From NCBI RefSeq assembly GCF_022812285.1, contig NZ_CP093300.1, positions 4,601,171-4,665,170 of the forward strand: DNA of 64,000 bases, in the 5' to 3' direction. The position numbers and the translations under genes were made by a program. Positions 41,125-50,669 of this stretch are shown piece after piece. The notes beneath the pieces were generated by a model. The model ran no database searches. It was not told the DNA's origin and saw only the letters and a program-made list of their open reading frames with translations. Source of the DNA: Alkalihalobacillus sp. LMS39 (GTDB lineage Bacteria; Bacillota; Bacilli; Bacillales; Bacillaceae_F). Positions within the stretch are counted from its first letter, which is position 1. The number at the start of each line of letters is the position of its first letter.

Positions 41125-42459
41125 GTGAAGTATGTTGTAATTGGAGGAGATGCAGCAGGGATGAGTGCTGCTATGCAAATCATTCGAAATGATAAACAAG
41201 CCGAAGTCATCACATTAGAAAAAGGTTCAATCTACTCTTATGCTCAATGTGGCCTTCCTTACATTATCGGTGGACATATTCCGTCTACAGATGATTTAAT
41301 CGCAAGAAAACGAGAAACCTTTCAAGAAAAATATGGGATTGATGCCCGGATATATCACGAGGTCACTAAGATTGACCCGAAAACAAAAACTGTTTACGGT
41401 CAAAAAAGAGACAGTAACGTACCTTTTGACATTCAATATGATAAATTGTTAATCGCTACAGGCGCAGAGCCACTTCTTCCTAAATGGGAAGGAAGTAAAC
41501 TGAACGGGATTCATACGATAAAAACAATTCCTGACCTTCATTCTCTTATCGAGGATATTGGTACGTCGAAAAAAGAAGTAGCCATTATTGGTGGTGGTTA
41601 TATCGGTTTAGAGATGGCTGAAAACTTTCACGACGCTGGTCACCATGTCACTATCATTGAACAAGCACCACAATTGGCGACAGTTTTTGATGCTGACATG
41701 GCCGAACATATTCACAATAAAGCGAAAGAAAAAAACATTACACTTTACTTAAATGAATCAGTTCAGGCGTTTACAGGAGAAGAAACGGTTCATGAAGTCA
41801 TAACAGATAAGCGGTCGATACGAGCCGAAATCGTTATTGTCGCTGTCGGTGTAAAACCAAATACACAACTCGTTGAGCAAACCGGTATCCATTTATCTTC
41901 TAACGGTGCGATTATTGTGAACGCCCAAATGGAAACAAATATAAAAGATATATATGCTGCTGGTGATTGCGCCACACAATATCATCGGATCAAACAAAAA
42001 AATGATTATATCCCTTTAGGTACACACGCAAATAAACAAGGACGAATTGCAGGATTAACGATGGCAGGTGTGCACAGAACATTTCAAGGTGTTGTCGGAA
42101 CCGCGATTATTAAGTTTTTTGACTTAACATTAGCCCGGACCGGTATTTCTGAAAAAGAAGCCGAAGCATTACGTTTTCCTTATCACACAATCAAAGCAGA
42201 ACTACCCCATATCGCTGCCTATTACCCAACACCAGAACCTATGCAGGTGAAGCTTATGTATGAAGCAGAAACAAACCAATTATTAGGTGGGCAAATTATT
42301 GGAAAATTAGGTGTTGATAAACGAATTGACGTTTTAGCGACTGCCTTGTATCATCACATGACCATTCAGGATCTTGAAGACTTAGACTTAGCCTATGCTC
42401 CCCCTTACAATATGGTGTGGGACCCGATTCAACAGACAGCGAGAAGAAGAGAGCATTAA
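41125..42459 (+). CDS. FAD/NAD(P)-dependent oxidoreductase, CoA-disulfide reductase-like
   Basis: A 444-aa pyridine nucleotide-disulfide oxidoreductase of the CoADR/NADH oxidase group. FAD-binding motif VIGGDAAGMSAAMQI is at the N-terminus, the single redox Cys is in SYAQCGLPYIIGG, the NAD(P) motif is VAIIGGGYIGLEMAE, and the second FAD motif ends in IYAAGDCATQY. The single Cys fits CoADR, NADH peroxidase or Npx/Nox enzymes, so the substrate remains open. It starts at GTG 41125 behind GAGGTGAT and runs opposite to its neighbours. Confidence 0.88.
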   Translation: MKYVVIGGDAAGMSAAMQIIRNDKQAEVITLEKGSIYSYAQCGLPYIIGGHIPSTDDLIARKRETFQEKYGIDARIYHEVTKIDPKTKTVYGQKRDSNVPFDIQYDKLLIATGAEPLLPKWEGSKLNGIHTIKTIPDLHSLIEDIGTSKKEVAIIGGGYIGLEMAENFHDAGHHVTIIEQAPQLATVFDADMAEHIHNKAKEKNITLYLNESVQAFTGEETVHEVITDKRSIRAEIVIVAVGVKPNTQLVEQTGIHLSSNGAIIVNAQMETNIKDIYAAGDCATQYHRIKQKNDYIPLGTHANKQGRIAGLTMAGVHRTFQGVVGTAIIKFFDLTLARTGISEKEAEALRFPYHTIKAELPHIAAYYPTPEPMQVKLMYEAETNQLLGGQIIGKLGVDKRIDVLATALYHHMTIQDLEDLDLAYAPPYNMVWDPIQQTARRREH

Positions 42460-42468
42460 TTGGAAAAA

Positions 42469-42496
42469 CCCCCTCAGTCTGGATGAACTGAGGGGG
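42469..42496 (-). terminator. Terminator shared by the convergent CoADR and lipoprotein genes
   Basis: Perfect 10-bp stem CCCCCTCAGT/ACTGAGGGGG with an 8-base loop. The T-tract (TTTTTCC) is on the minus strand, serving the lipoprotein gene. The plus side lacks a strong T-run. Confidence 0.8.
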
Positions 42497-42502
42497 TGGC
42501 AC

Positions 42503-42964
42503 TTATTGAGAGCTAGGGCTATTGACATGGACTTGATATCTTGGAACGATTCGTTGCAACGATTGTCGCGCCTGCTTCTCTTTTTCTTTTCGTTCCTCCG
42601 CTGACATGTTTTCTCCATACACATTGACCCAAGCGTGACTTCCGGCGATAATGACCGCACCTGCTCGAAGCCCTTCTTGTTCAATGACGTATCGAATCTT
42701 CTCCTCATCATCGCCTAAGTCTTGTCGTCTCGGTGTTAATGTTCTAAAGCTCGTACTATGATTTTCATAGCCTTCATGGTAAAAATCTGGTTCATCTGTT
42801 ATTTCACCGTAGTTTATCGGTCCAGGACCGAGCATGCCATAAGCAACTTGCTGAGCGTTTGCCCCTTGTAATCCTTGAACAGAATTCGCTTTCGGTGGGG
42901 AAGCCGGTGTACACCCAGCGACTAACAGTATTGCAACACTACAACCTACAATGGTTTTCTTCAT
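42503..42964 (-). CDS. Lipoprotein of the YhcN/YlaJ spore family
   Basis: A 153-aa protein with a lipobox (LLVAGCTPAS, Cys18 as lipidated residue). The mature part has a compact domain with IRYVIEQEGLRAGAVIIAGS and ends in RIVPRYQVHVNSPSS, the pattern I associate with the YhcN/YlaJ sporulation lipoproteins of the spore inner membrane. The family match is from memory. No sigma-G promoter is obvious upstream. Function in germination or outgrowth is possible but not shown. Confidence 0.65.
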   Translation of the reverse strand: MKKTIVGCSVAILLVAGCTPASPPKANSVQGLQGANAQQVAYGMLGPGPINYGEITDEPDFYHEGYENHSTSFRTLTPRRQDLGDDEEKIRYVIEQEGLRAGAVIIAGSHAWVNVYGENMSAEERKEKEKQARQSLQRIVPRYQVHVNSPSSQ

Positions 42965-43079
42965 TGAGGCACCTCCATTTTAATGTGGATGGGGCTGCCT
43001 TATTAGTGTTACCTTTGAAGAATCATCATTTACACGTTAATTCCACCCATGTACTCTAATAACATCCAGCTACAACCAG

Positions 43080-43649
43080 CTACAATGGGGGCGCTGCATA
43101 ACATTTACGGCAAACAGGGTAATAGGATTCATTACCACCGATGACAATTTGTTCTCCTGTATAAATCGGTTTTCCGTCTTTAATACGGAGGGCCATGATT
43201 GCTTTTCGTTCACAAAACCAGCAAATTGTTTTCATTTCTTCAATTTTGTCAGCGTAGAGCAACATGTATTTACTTCCTTCAAACAATTCATTTTGAAAAT
43301 CGTTTTTTAAACCAAATCCCATCACCGGAATATTTAACTGATCAACAATCGCGGCTAACTGGATAATATGGTCCTTTTTTAAAAACTGACATTCATCCAC
43401 AAGGACACAAGCTGGTTTATTCTCTTCTTTTTCCACTAAAGCAAAAATATCCGTATGTTCATCAATCGCAATCGCTTCTCGCCGTAACCCAATTCTTGAG
43501 GAAACATATCCTACTTCATCTCGATTATCAAGAGCAGAAGTTAAAATGACAACACGTTTATTTTGTTCTTCATAATTATGTGCGACCTTTAAAATTTCAA
43601 TCGACTTCCCACTATTCATTGCACCATATTTAAAAAATAATTGAGCCAA
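43080..43649 (-). CDS. tdk: Thymidine kinase
   Basis: Phosphorylates thymidine with ATP in salvage. The 189-aa protein has the P-loop [18 protein letters not shown], the catalytic Glu in VLVDECQFL, and zinc Cys at CWFCERKA and CRKC. It starts at TTG 43649 behind GGGAG. The sequence ([16 protein letters not shown]..., [11 protein letters not shown]) looks more like the thymidine kinases of E. coli and lactic acid bacteria than B. subtilis Tdk, although the locus near prfA is the Bacillus one. Confidence 0.95.
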   Translation of the reverse strand: MAQLFFKYGAMNSGKSIEILKVAHNYEEQNKRVVILTSALDNRDEVGYVSSRIGLRREAIAIDEHTDIFALVEKEENKPACVLVDECQFLKKDHIIQLAAIVDQLNIPVMGFGLKNDFQNELFEGSKYMLLYADKIEEMKTICWFCERKAIMALRIKDGKPIYTGEQIVIGGNESYYPVCRKCYAAPPL

Positions 43650-43746
43650 GATGTTCTTCTCCCTTTTCTTTTGTTCGTTGATTTCGACATTTTTCTATTA
43701 TACCACCCTTTTTCTTGTCTACGGAATGAAATTCATGGCTTTGTAA

Positions 43747-43823
43747 AGAAAAACGCGGGAGCGAAGTACAGAACACTGCCCGCTCTTCTAGAATAAGCTT
43801 TCAAAGCTTCAATGCTACATTAT
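43747..43823 (+). repeat. GAAAAACGCGGGAGC arm repeat, copy near tdk
   Basis: GAAAAACGCGGGAGCGAAG, CTGCCCGCTCTTCTAG and AAGCTTTCAAAGCTTC follow one another as in the arms of the composite repeat. Here the arm stands alone, without the hairpin core. Confidence 0.65.
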
Positions 43824-43892
43824 CTTTTAAAATTGAAAGAACAAGACATAAAAGAATAAACCTTGTATGTCTTGTTCCTTAATAAAGCTCGT

Positions 43893-44076
43893 TCGGACAT
43901 ATATTCCGCTATTTCTTAAAAAAGGTACCTTTTTCAAATACTATCGGACATTGGTTCCGTTATCTAAGTAAAATGAGCGATTTTTTTTGTTGTTGGAGAC
44001 AAATAACGGAACATATGTCCGTAACTTTTAAAATGGACTCATTTATCATGGAATTACGGAAAATATGTCCGTTAGC
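43893..44076. repeat. CGGACAT-N3-TTCCG repeat cluster 3
   Basis: Forward motifs at about 43893 (TCGGACATATATTCCGCTAT) and 43943 (TATCGGACATTGGTTCCGTT); reverse motifs at 44002 (AATAACGGAACATATGTCCG) and 44053 (ATTACGGAAAATATGTCCGT). It ends 16 bases from the hutG stop codon and may serve as its 3' structure, since no other terminator follows hutG. Confidence 0.8.
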
Positions 44077-44091
44077 GGGTGTCTGGGAAAC

Positions 44092-45099
44092 CTACCTCTT
44101 CTCTTTACCCCTTTTTAGCCGTTGTTTATAGCCAGTTAAAAACGACAGCATCGTATGGACACCGACTTTCACCGTATGTTCACCTACATCTTTTAATGGG
44201 TCTAAACAAACGATATCCATCGCCTTAACTTTTGGATTTCTTCCTGCTGTATACACAGCTTGAAATAATTCATCTGTTGCCATTCCACCTGGTGTTGAGG
44301 CCGGGGCTCCAGGACCTACACTTTGATCAAGTACATCCATATCCACAGTTACATAAATTGTATCGACTTTTTTACTAAGCTCAGTTAAAGCCTCTTTGAC
44401 CACTTTCGTAATACCTTTTTGGCGTGCTTGCCTCATTGTTATATAATTCACTTTGTGATGGTCTGCGTATTCTTTTAACGAATACGCATTAAAAAAACCG
44501 TGCAAGCCAATATTGTACACATCTTCGCCTTTAATTGTTTCGCTTTCAATTAAATTTCGAATGGGTGTGCCATTGGATGGGCCATCATCCTTTAAATCGC
44601 GCAAATCGAAATGAGTATCAAACTGTAAAATGCCGATCCGTTGCTCTGGATAAACGTCTTTATACCCTTTCACAAGCATTGCTGTTATGGAATGGTCCCC
44701 TCCAACAAACAAAGGAAATAATTGTGGATGATGATCTTGAAATGCAACCATCGCTTTGCGAATATTCGTGTGGCAAACCGAGATGTCTGTGACATGTTGG
44801 CGAACATCCCCCATGTCGACGACTTGCAGTTCTGTTAATGATTCATCTTCATCTAAGTTATAAGTCGTAAAATATTTCCATGCTCTTCGAAAGGCATTCG
44901 GATGTTCGCTTGCACCAGAAGCTGATATTGACGACCGCGATAACGGGACTCCGACAATACCAACGTCAAAGTGAGTCCAATCAACCTCCCCATCTATTGC
45001 TTTAATCCATTCGTGTACTTTTGCATCAGTTGTTATCGTCGTTGTTGGATGCCAACGAAAAGCTGGAGGTTGAAAGAATGGATACGGATAATGACTCAC
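44092..45099 (-). CDS. hutG: Formimidoylglutamase
   Basis: Hydrolyses N-formimino-glutamate to glutamate and formamide, the last step of this histidine pathway. The 335-aa protein belongs to the arginase/agmatinase fold: Mn2+ ligands lie in FVGGDHSITAML, FDTHFDLRD and VDMDVLDQSVGPGAPAST. Overlap with hutI is 4 bp. A general agmatinase is possible from sequence alone, but the operon decides for HutG. Confidence 0.96.
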   Translation of the reverse strand: MSHYPYPFFQPPAFRWHPTTTITTDAKVHEWIKAIDGEVDWTHFDVGIVGVPLSRSSISASGASEHPNAFRRAWKYFTTYNLDEDESLTELQVVDMGDVRQHVTDISVCHTNIRKAMVAFQDHHPQLFPLFVGGDHSITAMLVKGYKDVYPEQRIGILQFDTHFDLRDLKDDGPSNGTPIRNLIESETIKGEDVYNIGLHGFFNAYSLKEYADHHKVNYITMRQARQKGITKVVKEALTELSKKVDTIYVTVDMDVLDQSVGPGAPASTPGGMATDELFQAVYTAGRNPKVKAMDIVCLDPLKDVGEHTVKVGVHTMLSFLTGYKQRLKRGKEKR

Positions 45100-46370
45100 A
45101 ACCTTTGCCCTCCTTGTACCACTATTTTCCCGTTTTTTATTACCGTATGTGTATGATTGATGCCGTAATGATATTGTAATTGCATATAATTTGGAACGTC
45201 GTGAATAACTATATCTGCTTTTTTCCCTTTTTCAATACTTCCAATTTCATCGCCTCGTTTAATCGCATGGGCGGCATTGATCGTTGTTGCTGTAAGTACC
45301 TCTGCAGGTGTCATTCCCATCTTTAGGCAACCTAAATTCATAATAAAAGGCAAAGAGATTGTCGGTGATGAGCCAGGATTACAATCTGTTGATAACGCAA
45401 CTGGTACTCCGGCATCAATCATTTTACGACCATTTGCAAATTCCGCCATTAAAAAGAAAGCTGTTCCTGGAAGCAATACACCGATTACACCAGCAGCAGC
45501 CATTTGCTTCAGTCCTTCATCCGACACTTTTAATAAATGGTCAGCTGAAATGGCTCCAACTTCGGCTGCTGTTTCAGCACCACCATATGGTTCAATTTCA
45601 TCCGCATGAATTTTTGGAAGCAAGTCATACTTTTTGCCTGCTTCTAATATTTTCTTTGATTGTTCTGGCGTAAAGACACCATGCTCACAAAACACGTCAT
45701 TAAATTCAGCTAACTGCCTTTTGGCGACCTTAGGAATCATATCGTCAATAACAAGGTCAACAAATTCATCTGGATTTTCTTTATATTCTGCCGGAATAGC
45801 ATGGGCTCCCATAAAAGTGGATACTATATCAATGACATGGGATTCATTTAATTGTTTAGCGACCTCTAATTGCTTTACTTCATGTTCAAACGATAAACCA
45901 TAGCCACTTTTCGCTTCAATTGTAGTCACTCCATGGAGTAAAAAGCGGTGAAGGCGACGTTCACTTTCTTGATAAAGCTGCTCCTCTGTTGCTTTTCTTG
46001 TCGCTCTTGTTGTCGCATGAATTCCTCCACCAGCATTCATAATGTCCATGTAGGACGCCCCTTGTAAACGCATATTGAATTCGTTTTCCCGACTACCGGC
46101 GTAAACAAGATGTGTGTGCGGGTCAACAAACCCTGGGGTTACAATCTTTCCTGCTGCATCGATGATTTCTGCTTCATCTAGACGGTCCTTATATTGCTGT
46201 TTCAGTTCCTCATCCGTACCTACCGCCTGAATAACGCCATCTTCTAGCCAGACACTTGCATTTTTTACAATGGACAATTGCTCCATCTCTTTTCCTATTC
46301 TCGGCTTTGCTGTCCCTTGTAACGTAATGACCTCATTTGCATTTTGAATGAATAGAGGTTTGGTTTGCAT
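45096..46370 (-). CDS. hutI: Imidazolonepropionase
   Basis: Opens the ring of imidazolone-5-propionate to formiminoglutamate, 424 aa, amidohydrolase superfamily. The metal-binding HTH occurs in GFVDPHTHLVYAGSRENEF, with further ligands in KIHADEIEPYGGAETA and ALSTDCNPGSS. It is coupled to hutG by overlapping stop and start codons and follows hutU by 14 bp. Confidence 0.97.
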   Translation of the reverse strand: MQTKPLFIQNANEVITLQGTAKPRIGKEMEQLSIVKNASVWLEDGVIQAVGTDEELKQQYKDRLDEAEIIDAAGKIVTPGFVDPHTHLVYAGSRENEFNMRLQGASYMDIMNAGGGIHATTRATRKATEEQLYQESERRLHRFLLHGVTTIEAKSGYGLSFEHEVKQLEVAKQLNESHVIDIVSTFMGAHAIPAEYKENPDEFVDLVIDDMIPKVAKRQLAEFNDVFCEHGVFTPEQSKKILEAGKKYDLLPKIHADEIEPYGGAETAAEVGAISADHLLKVSDEGLKQMAAAGVIGVLLPGTAFFLMAEFANGRKMIDAGVPVALSTDCNPGSSPTISLPFIMNLGCLKMGMTPAEVLTATTINAAHAIKRGDEIGSIEKGKKADIVIHDVPNYMQLQYHYGINHTHTVIKNGKIVVQGGQRL

Positions 46371-46384
46371 GTGACCACTCCTTT

Positions 46385-48052
46385 TTATTTTTTATCTTGT
46401 AGCATTGGCATACGGATGCCTTTTTCCTTTGCCGTATTCATTGCTGTTTCATAGCCTGCATCAGCATGACGAACAACACCCATTCCAGGGTCTGTTGTTA
46501 ATACACGTTCTAATCGTTTCTCTGCTTCTTTTGTTCCGTCAGCCACAATCACAACACCGGCATGTAACGAGTAACCCATTCCAACACCACCACCGTGATG
46601 AACAGAAACCCATGTTGCTCCTCCAACCGCATTGATCATTGCATTTAAAATCGGCCAATCCGACACTACATCTGAACCATCTTTCATCGCTTCTGTTTCG
46701 CGGTTTGGAGACGCTACAGAACCTGAATCAAGATGATCACGGCCAATTACAATCGGAGCTTTTAATTCTCCACTTGACACCATATCATTTAAAATTTTCC
46801 CAAAGCGAGCGCGCTCACCATATCCTAGCCAGCAAATCCGCGATGGCAATCCTTGAAACTGAATTTTTTGCTGAGCCATTTTAATCCAGTGGCACAAATG
46901 TTCATTATCGGAAAATTCCCGTAAAATCGCTTCATCTGTTTTATAAATATCCTCAGGGTCACCCGATAAAGCGACCCAACGAAATGGTCCTTTTCCTTCA
47001 CAAAATTGTGGCCGGATATAAGCAGGAACAAAGCCTGGAAATTGAAATGCGTCTTCTACACCTTCATCTTTAGCGACTTGACGAATATTGTTGCCATAAT
47101 CAAAGGTAACCGCTCCTTTATTCATCATCGCTAACATCGCTTTCACGTGAGTGGCCATTGCTGATTTTGATAACTCCACATAACGTTTTGGGTCTCTGCT
47201 TCGTAGTTCAATCGCTTCAGCAAGACTCATCATGGATGGAATATACCCATTAAGTGGATCATGTGCCGATGTTTGGTCTGTTACGATATCTGGGGTAAAG
47301 TTTCGCTCGACCATTTCCGGAAGAAGGTCTGCTGCATTGCCTAACAGCCCGATCGATAACGGTGTTTTCTTTTGTTTTGCTTCTTCCGCCATTCGAATCG
47401 CTTCATCGAGTGATGTTGTTTTCACATCGGTATATTTCGTTTCGATTCGGCGATCAATTCGTGTTTCATCAACTTCTATTGCAATGCAAACTCCACCATT
47501 CATTGTAACGGCTAAAGGTTGAGCCCCTCCCATTCCACCTAGTCCCGCTGTTACTGTAATCGTTCCTTTTAGCGTGTTGTTAAAATGTTGTTTTGCTAAT
47601 TCAGCAAACGTTTCATAAGTTCCTTGCACAATTCCTTGTGAACCAATATAGATCCAGCTGCCCGCTGTCATTTGCCCATACATCATCAAGCCTTTTTTAT
47701 CGAGCTCATGGAATGTATCCCAGTTGGCATATGCAGGTACAATATTCGAGTTGGCTAAAAGGACTCTTGGCGCATCGGTATGTGTTTTAAAAACAACAAC
47801 CGGTTTGCCTGATTGAACTAATAATGTTTCATCATCCTCAAGTTGCTTTAACGTAGCGACAATGGCATCAAAGCTTTCCCAGTTTCTAGCAGCTTTCCCG
47901 ATTCCACCATAAACAACAAGGTTATCTGGATGTTCAGCCACATCCGGGTCTAAATTGTTCATTAACATTCTTAGTGCCGCTTCCTGCTGCCACCCTTTCG
48001 TATTTAACGTCGTTCCCGTATACCGTATCACTTTATTTTGAGCTGTTTTCAT
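46385..48052 (-). CDS. hutU: Urocanate hydratase
   Basis: NAD+-dependent enzyme that hydrates urocanate to imidazolone propionate, 555 aa. The NAD-binding stretch [19 protein letters not shown] and the C-terminal signature ([18 protein letters not shown]) are intact. Length is as in B. subtilis (552 aa). Confidence 0.98.
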   Translation of the reverse strand: MKTAQNKVIRYTGTTLNTKGWQQEAALRMLMNNLDPDVAEHPDNLVVYGGIGKAARNWESFDAIVATLKQLEDDETLLVQSGKPVVVFKTHTDAPRVLLANSNIVPAYANWDTFHELDKKGLMMYGQMTAGSWIYIGSQGIVQGTYETFAELAKQHFNNTLKGTITVTAGLGGMGGAQPLAVTMNGGVCIAIEVDETRIDRRIETKYTDVKTTSLDEAIRMAEEAKQKKTPLSIGLLGNAADLLPEMVERNFTPDIVTDQTSAHDPLNGYIPSMMSLAEAIELRSRDPKRYVELSKSAMATHVKAMLAMMNKGAVTFDYGNNIRQVAKDEGVEDAFQFPGFVPAYIRPQFCEGKGPFRWVALSGDPEDIYKTDEAILREFSDNEHLCHWIKMAQQKIQFQGLPSRICWLGYGERARFGKILNDMVSSGELKAPIVIGRDHLDSGSVASPNRETEAMKDGSDVVSDWPILNAMINAVGGATWVSVHHGGGVGMGYSLHAGVVIVADGTKEAEKRLERVLTTDPGMGVVRHADAGYETAMNTAKEKGIRMPMLQDKK

Positions 48053-48065
48053 TGTTCTTCCCCCT

Positions 48066-49586
48066 TTAATAAGATTTCACTTCCGCTTTGTTTATCACAT
48101 CTTCGTGTGTTGTTGTTTGCAACCACACATTCATCGCTTCAATGTCTTTAGAAAACACTCGATCTTCTACTATTTCTGGAACTACATTTCTCGCTTTATC
48201 TAGAAAAGTTCTCGTTGCTTTTGCCATTTTCTCTTTGCCGCGAATTTCTGTCGCTTGCATCGCACAAATGGCTTCAATGGCTAAAACACGACGTGAATTC
48301 GCAATGACTTGATACGCATGCCTTGAACCAATTGTCCCCATACTGACATGGTCCTCTTGATTTGCGGATGATGGAATTGAATCGACGCTCGCTGGATGAG
48401 CTAATGTTTTGTTTTCCGACACGAGTGAAGCAGCCGCATACTGCATAATCATAGCCCCAGATTGTAATCCAGGTTCTGGACTTAAAAATGGAGGCAAATC
48501 GTTTAATTGAGGATTCACAAGCCGTTCAATGCGTCTTTCAGAAATATTACCTAACTCAGCCATCGCAATCGCTAAAAAGTCCATTGCAAACGCAATTGGT
48601 TGGCCGTGGAAATTTCCTCCACTTAACACTTTTTTCCCATCATCAAAAATGAGTGGGTTATCTGTTGCAGCATTCATTTCGATTTCAAGCTTTTCTTTTA
48701 CATACGCTAATGTTTGCCAAGTTGCCCCATGGACTTGAGGAATACAACGAATCGAATACGCATCTTGGACACGGAGTTCTCCTTGTGTTGTCGTTAATTG
48801 ACTATCTTTTAAGTACGAGCGAATTCGCTCGGCTACTTCAACTTGCTCTTTATATCCTCTTGCAAGATGAATATCCTCATCAAACGCATCCATGATTCCT
48901 TGTAATCCTTCTATTGTTAAAGAAGCAATAAGTTCAGCTTGAAACGCTAAGTTTTCCGCTTCTATATAAGCAACAACTCCCATCGCAGTCATCGCTTGTG
49001 TTCCATTGATTAACGCTAATCCTTCTTTTGCCGTTAACGTAATTGGAAATAACCCTTCTTTTGTGAGCGCATCAATCGATTTCATTTCCGTTCCTTTATA
49101 CATCACTTCTCCTTCCCCGATTAATGCAAGGGCTAGATGGGAAAGGGGAGCAAGGTCACCACTTGCCCCTAAAGAGCCTTGTTGCGGTATGATTGGATGG
49201 ATATTGTAGTTTAATAAATCTAGTAATCTTTCAATGACAACGGGCCGCACCCCAGAAAACCCTTTTACTAACGCATTCGCACGAAGTAAAATCATAGCTC
49301 TAGATACAATGTCAGGAAACGGATCGCCAATTCCACATGCATGAGAACGAATTAAGTTAAGCTGTAATGTCTCTACATCTTCTTTACCGATAAAAACATC
49401 ACTAAACTTCCCAAACCCTGTTGTAATTCCATACACTGTTTTTTCTTCATTTACGATTTTTTCAACTGCTTTTCGACTTCGTTTTACTTTTTCTAAACTT
49501 TCAGGTGAAATCGTTACTTTTTCTCCTTCAAAAAGTACTTTTTTTACTTCTGTAAAAGACAACGACTGTCCCGTTAATATGACCAT
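48066..49586 (-). CDS. hutH: Histidine ammonia-lyase
   Basis: Deaminates histidine to urocanate using the MIO prosthetic group made from Ala141-Ser142-Gly143, seen in [17 protein letters not shown]. It is 506 aa, the first enzyme gene of the operon. Its expression is controlled by the HutP-dependent terminator immediately upstream (49638-49702). Confidence 0.98.
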   Translation of the reverse strand: MVILTGQSLSFTEVKKVLFEGEKVTISPESLEKVKRSRKAVEKIVNEEKTVYGITTGFGKFSDVFIGKEDVETLQLNLIRSHACGIGDPFPDIVSRAMILLRANALVKGFSGVRPVVIERLLDLLNYNIHPIIPQQGSLGASGDLAPLSHLALALIGEGEVMYKGTEMKSIDALTKEGLFPITLTAKEGLALINGTQAMTAMGVVAYIEAENLAFQAELIASLTIEGLQGIMDAFDEDIHLARGYKEQVEVAERIRSYLKDSQLTTTQGELRVQDAYSIRCIPQVHGATWQTLAYVKEKLEIEMNAATDNPLIFDDGKKVLSGGNFHGQPIAFAMDFLAIAMAELGNISERRIERLVNPQLNDLPPFLSPEPGLQSGAMIMQYAAASLVSENKTLAHPASVDSIPSSANQEDHVSMGTIGSRHAYQVIANSRRVLAIEAICAMQATEIRGKEKMAKATRTFLDKARNVVPEIVEDRVFSKDIEAMNVWLQTTTHEDVINKAEVKSY

Positions 49587-49637
49587 TTTCTCTCACGCTC
49601 CTTTTTCGCTTTACCCAGATAAAGGACCAATAAAAAA

Positions 49638-49686
49638 GAGGACTACATCAATGAAATTTCGCAAAAAATTTCATGATATAGCCCCC
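49638..49686 (-). terminator. HutP-controlled attenuator between hutP and hutH
   Basis: On the minus strand a long stem (arms around ATGAAATTT/AAATTTCAT, extended by GGGGGCTAT and GTAGTCCTC) is followed by TTTTTT. It lies between the hutP stop and the hutH start. In B. subtilis HutP with histidine and Mg2+ stops this kind of stem from terminating. Confidence 0.85.
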
Positions 49687-49702
49687 TAGTATCTAATAGC
49701 TC
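49686..49702 (-). promoter_or_regulatory. HutP RNA-binding site (three NAG triplets)
   Basis: The minus-strand RNA reads GAG-N4-UAG-N4-UAG (GAGCTATTAGATACTAG). HutP of B. subtilis recognises three NAG triplets spaced by four bases, so the spacing and triplets fit exactly. It sits directly at the foot of the terminator stem. Confidence 0.85.
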
Positions 49703-49709
49703 TGGGCAA

Positions 49710-50153
49710 TTATATATGATTAATTCCTAATCCAATTGTTTCATGCTCTGATCCTTTTACAGGCGCTCCAATCGTTCCGTATAATGATACCGCAATCCAA
49801 TCCCCTTCTGCTTGATTGTCATACGGATTTCCACGCAACACAGCAAAACGTAATCCTACTGTACGGTGGACAGAACCTAGCTGAACTTGACCTCTTGTTA
49901 CACCGTGTAAGGCTTCAATAATAGCATGATACAATGCATGTGATTCTCGGTAAATCCCGCTTTCTATCACATGGTTATTCTTTGCAGCTGTTTCAATAGC
50001 GGCTACCACTTTATGAGCCTCCATTGAACCTACTTTTCCAATACAGCCCGACCAGCCTGATTGTTCGAGCTTTGTTAACTCCTCTGCTGAATCATCAGAC
50101 AACAACAATAAAATGGCGTGTCGACCGATTCGTCGATCTTTCCTTAAGGCCAT
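49710..50153 (-). CDS. hutP: Hut operon antiterminator HutP
   Basis: RNA-binding regulator, 147 aa, closely like B. subtilis HutP (148 aa). Conserved parts include [20 protein letters not shown] and the histidine/metal site region [16 protein letters not shown] with its two His, and the C-terminus [12 protein letters not shown]. The RBS is weak (AAAGAG). HutP is made constitutively from the operon promoter and opens the downstream attenuator when histidine is present. Confidence 0.97.
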   Translation of the reverse strand: MALRKDRRIGRHAILLLLSDDSAEELTKLEQSGWSGCIGKVGSMEAHKVVAAIETAAKNNHVIESGIYRESHALYHAIIEALHGVTRGQVQLGSVHRTVGLRFAVLRGNPYDNQAEGDWIAVSLYGTIGAPVKGSEHETIGLGINHI

Positions 50154-50210
50154 ATACCAACAACTCTTTCAACTCAATTATCTTTTCACTAATCACTAAT
50201 GGCTATTTTA

Positions 50211-50239
50211 AGTGTAAGCGGTTTACAATTTGTTGTCAA
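50211..50239 (-). promoter_or_regulatory. Sigma-A promoter of the hut operon with cre-like palindrome
   Basis: On the minus strand TTGACA (50234-50239) and TACACT (50211-50216) are 17 bp apart. The palindrome TGTAAGCGGTTTACA (50213-50227) fills the spacer and the -10. It resembles a cre but is one base too long for the standard spacing, so CcpA control is possible but unproven. Confidence 0.65.
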
Positions 50240-50273
50240 TAAAAACAATGGATGAAGCGATAAACATGCAAAA

Positions 50274-50302
50274 AACAGGCAAGAGGACATCCTCTGCCTG
50301 TT
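50274..50302 (-). terminator. Intrinsic terminator after rpmE2
   Basis: Arms AACAGGC-AAGAGGA and TCCTCT-GCCTGTT with one bulge; the minus strand continues TTTTTTGC. It lies 16 bases after the rpmE2 stop. Confidence 0.85.
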
Positions 50303-50318
50303 ATGTTTAAAAATAATC

Positions 50319-50564
50319 TTACTTCATGTTGTACTTTTTCTTGAACTTATCTACTCGTCCACCAGCGTCTGCAAGCTTTTGCTTACCAGTATAGAATGGA
50401 TGAGAGTCAGAACTAATTTCCACTTTTAATAGTGGATAAGTGTTACCGTCTTCCCATTCAATCGTTTCGCTAGAAGATTTTGTAGAACCGCTTAGAAACT
50501 TGAATCCAGTACTTGTATCCATGAATACAACTTTCTTGTAATCTGGGTGAATTCCTTGTTTCAT
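50319..50564 (-). CDS. rpmE2: Ribosomal protein L31 type B
   Basis: Large-subunit ribosomal protein, 81 aa from ATG 50564 ([20 protein letters not shown]), with GGAG nine bases upstream. It has the long form and no CxxC zinc motif, so it is the zinc-independent type B (YtiA-like). In B. subtilis the gene beside rho is the zinc-containing type A rpmE. Here type B occupies that position. No Zur-box-like sequence was noticed upstream. Confidence 0.95.
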   Translation of the reverse strand: MKQGIHPDYKKVVFMDTSTGFKFLSGSTKSSSETIEWEDGNTYPLLKVEISSDSHPFYTGKQKLADAGGRVDKFKKKYNMK

Positions 50565-50669
50565 TGCTTTCAACTCCTTCCGCCCTGAATCTATTCGAAA
50601 CAGAGTTATCTAATCACACATGACGAAATTATACCAAGGTGAGAATGAATTTGCAACTGGAAATCAAAT

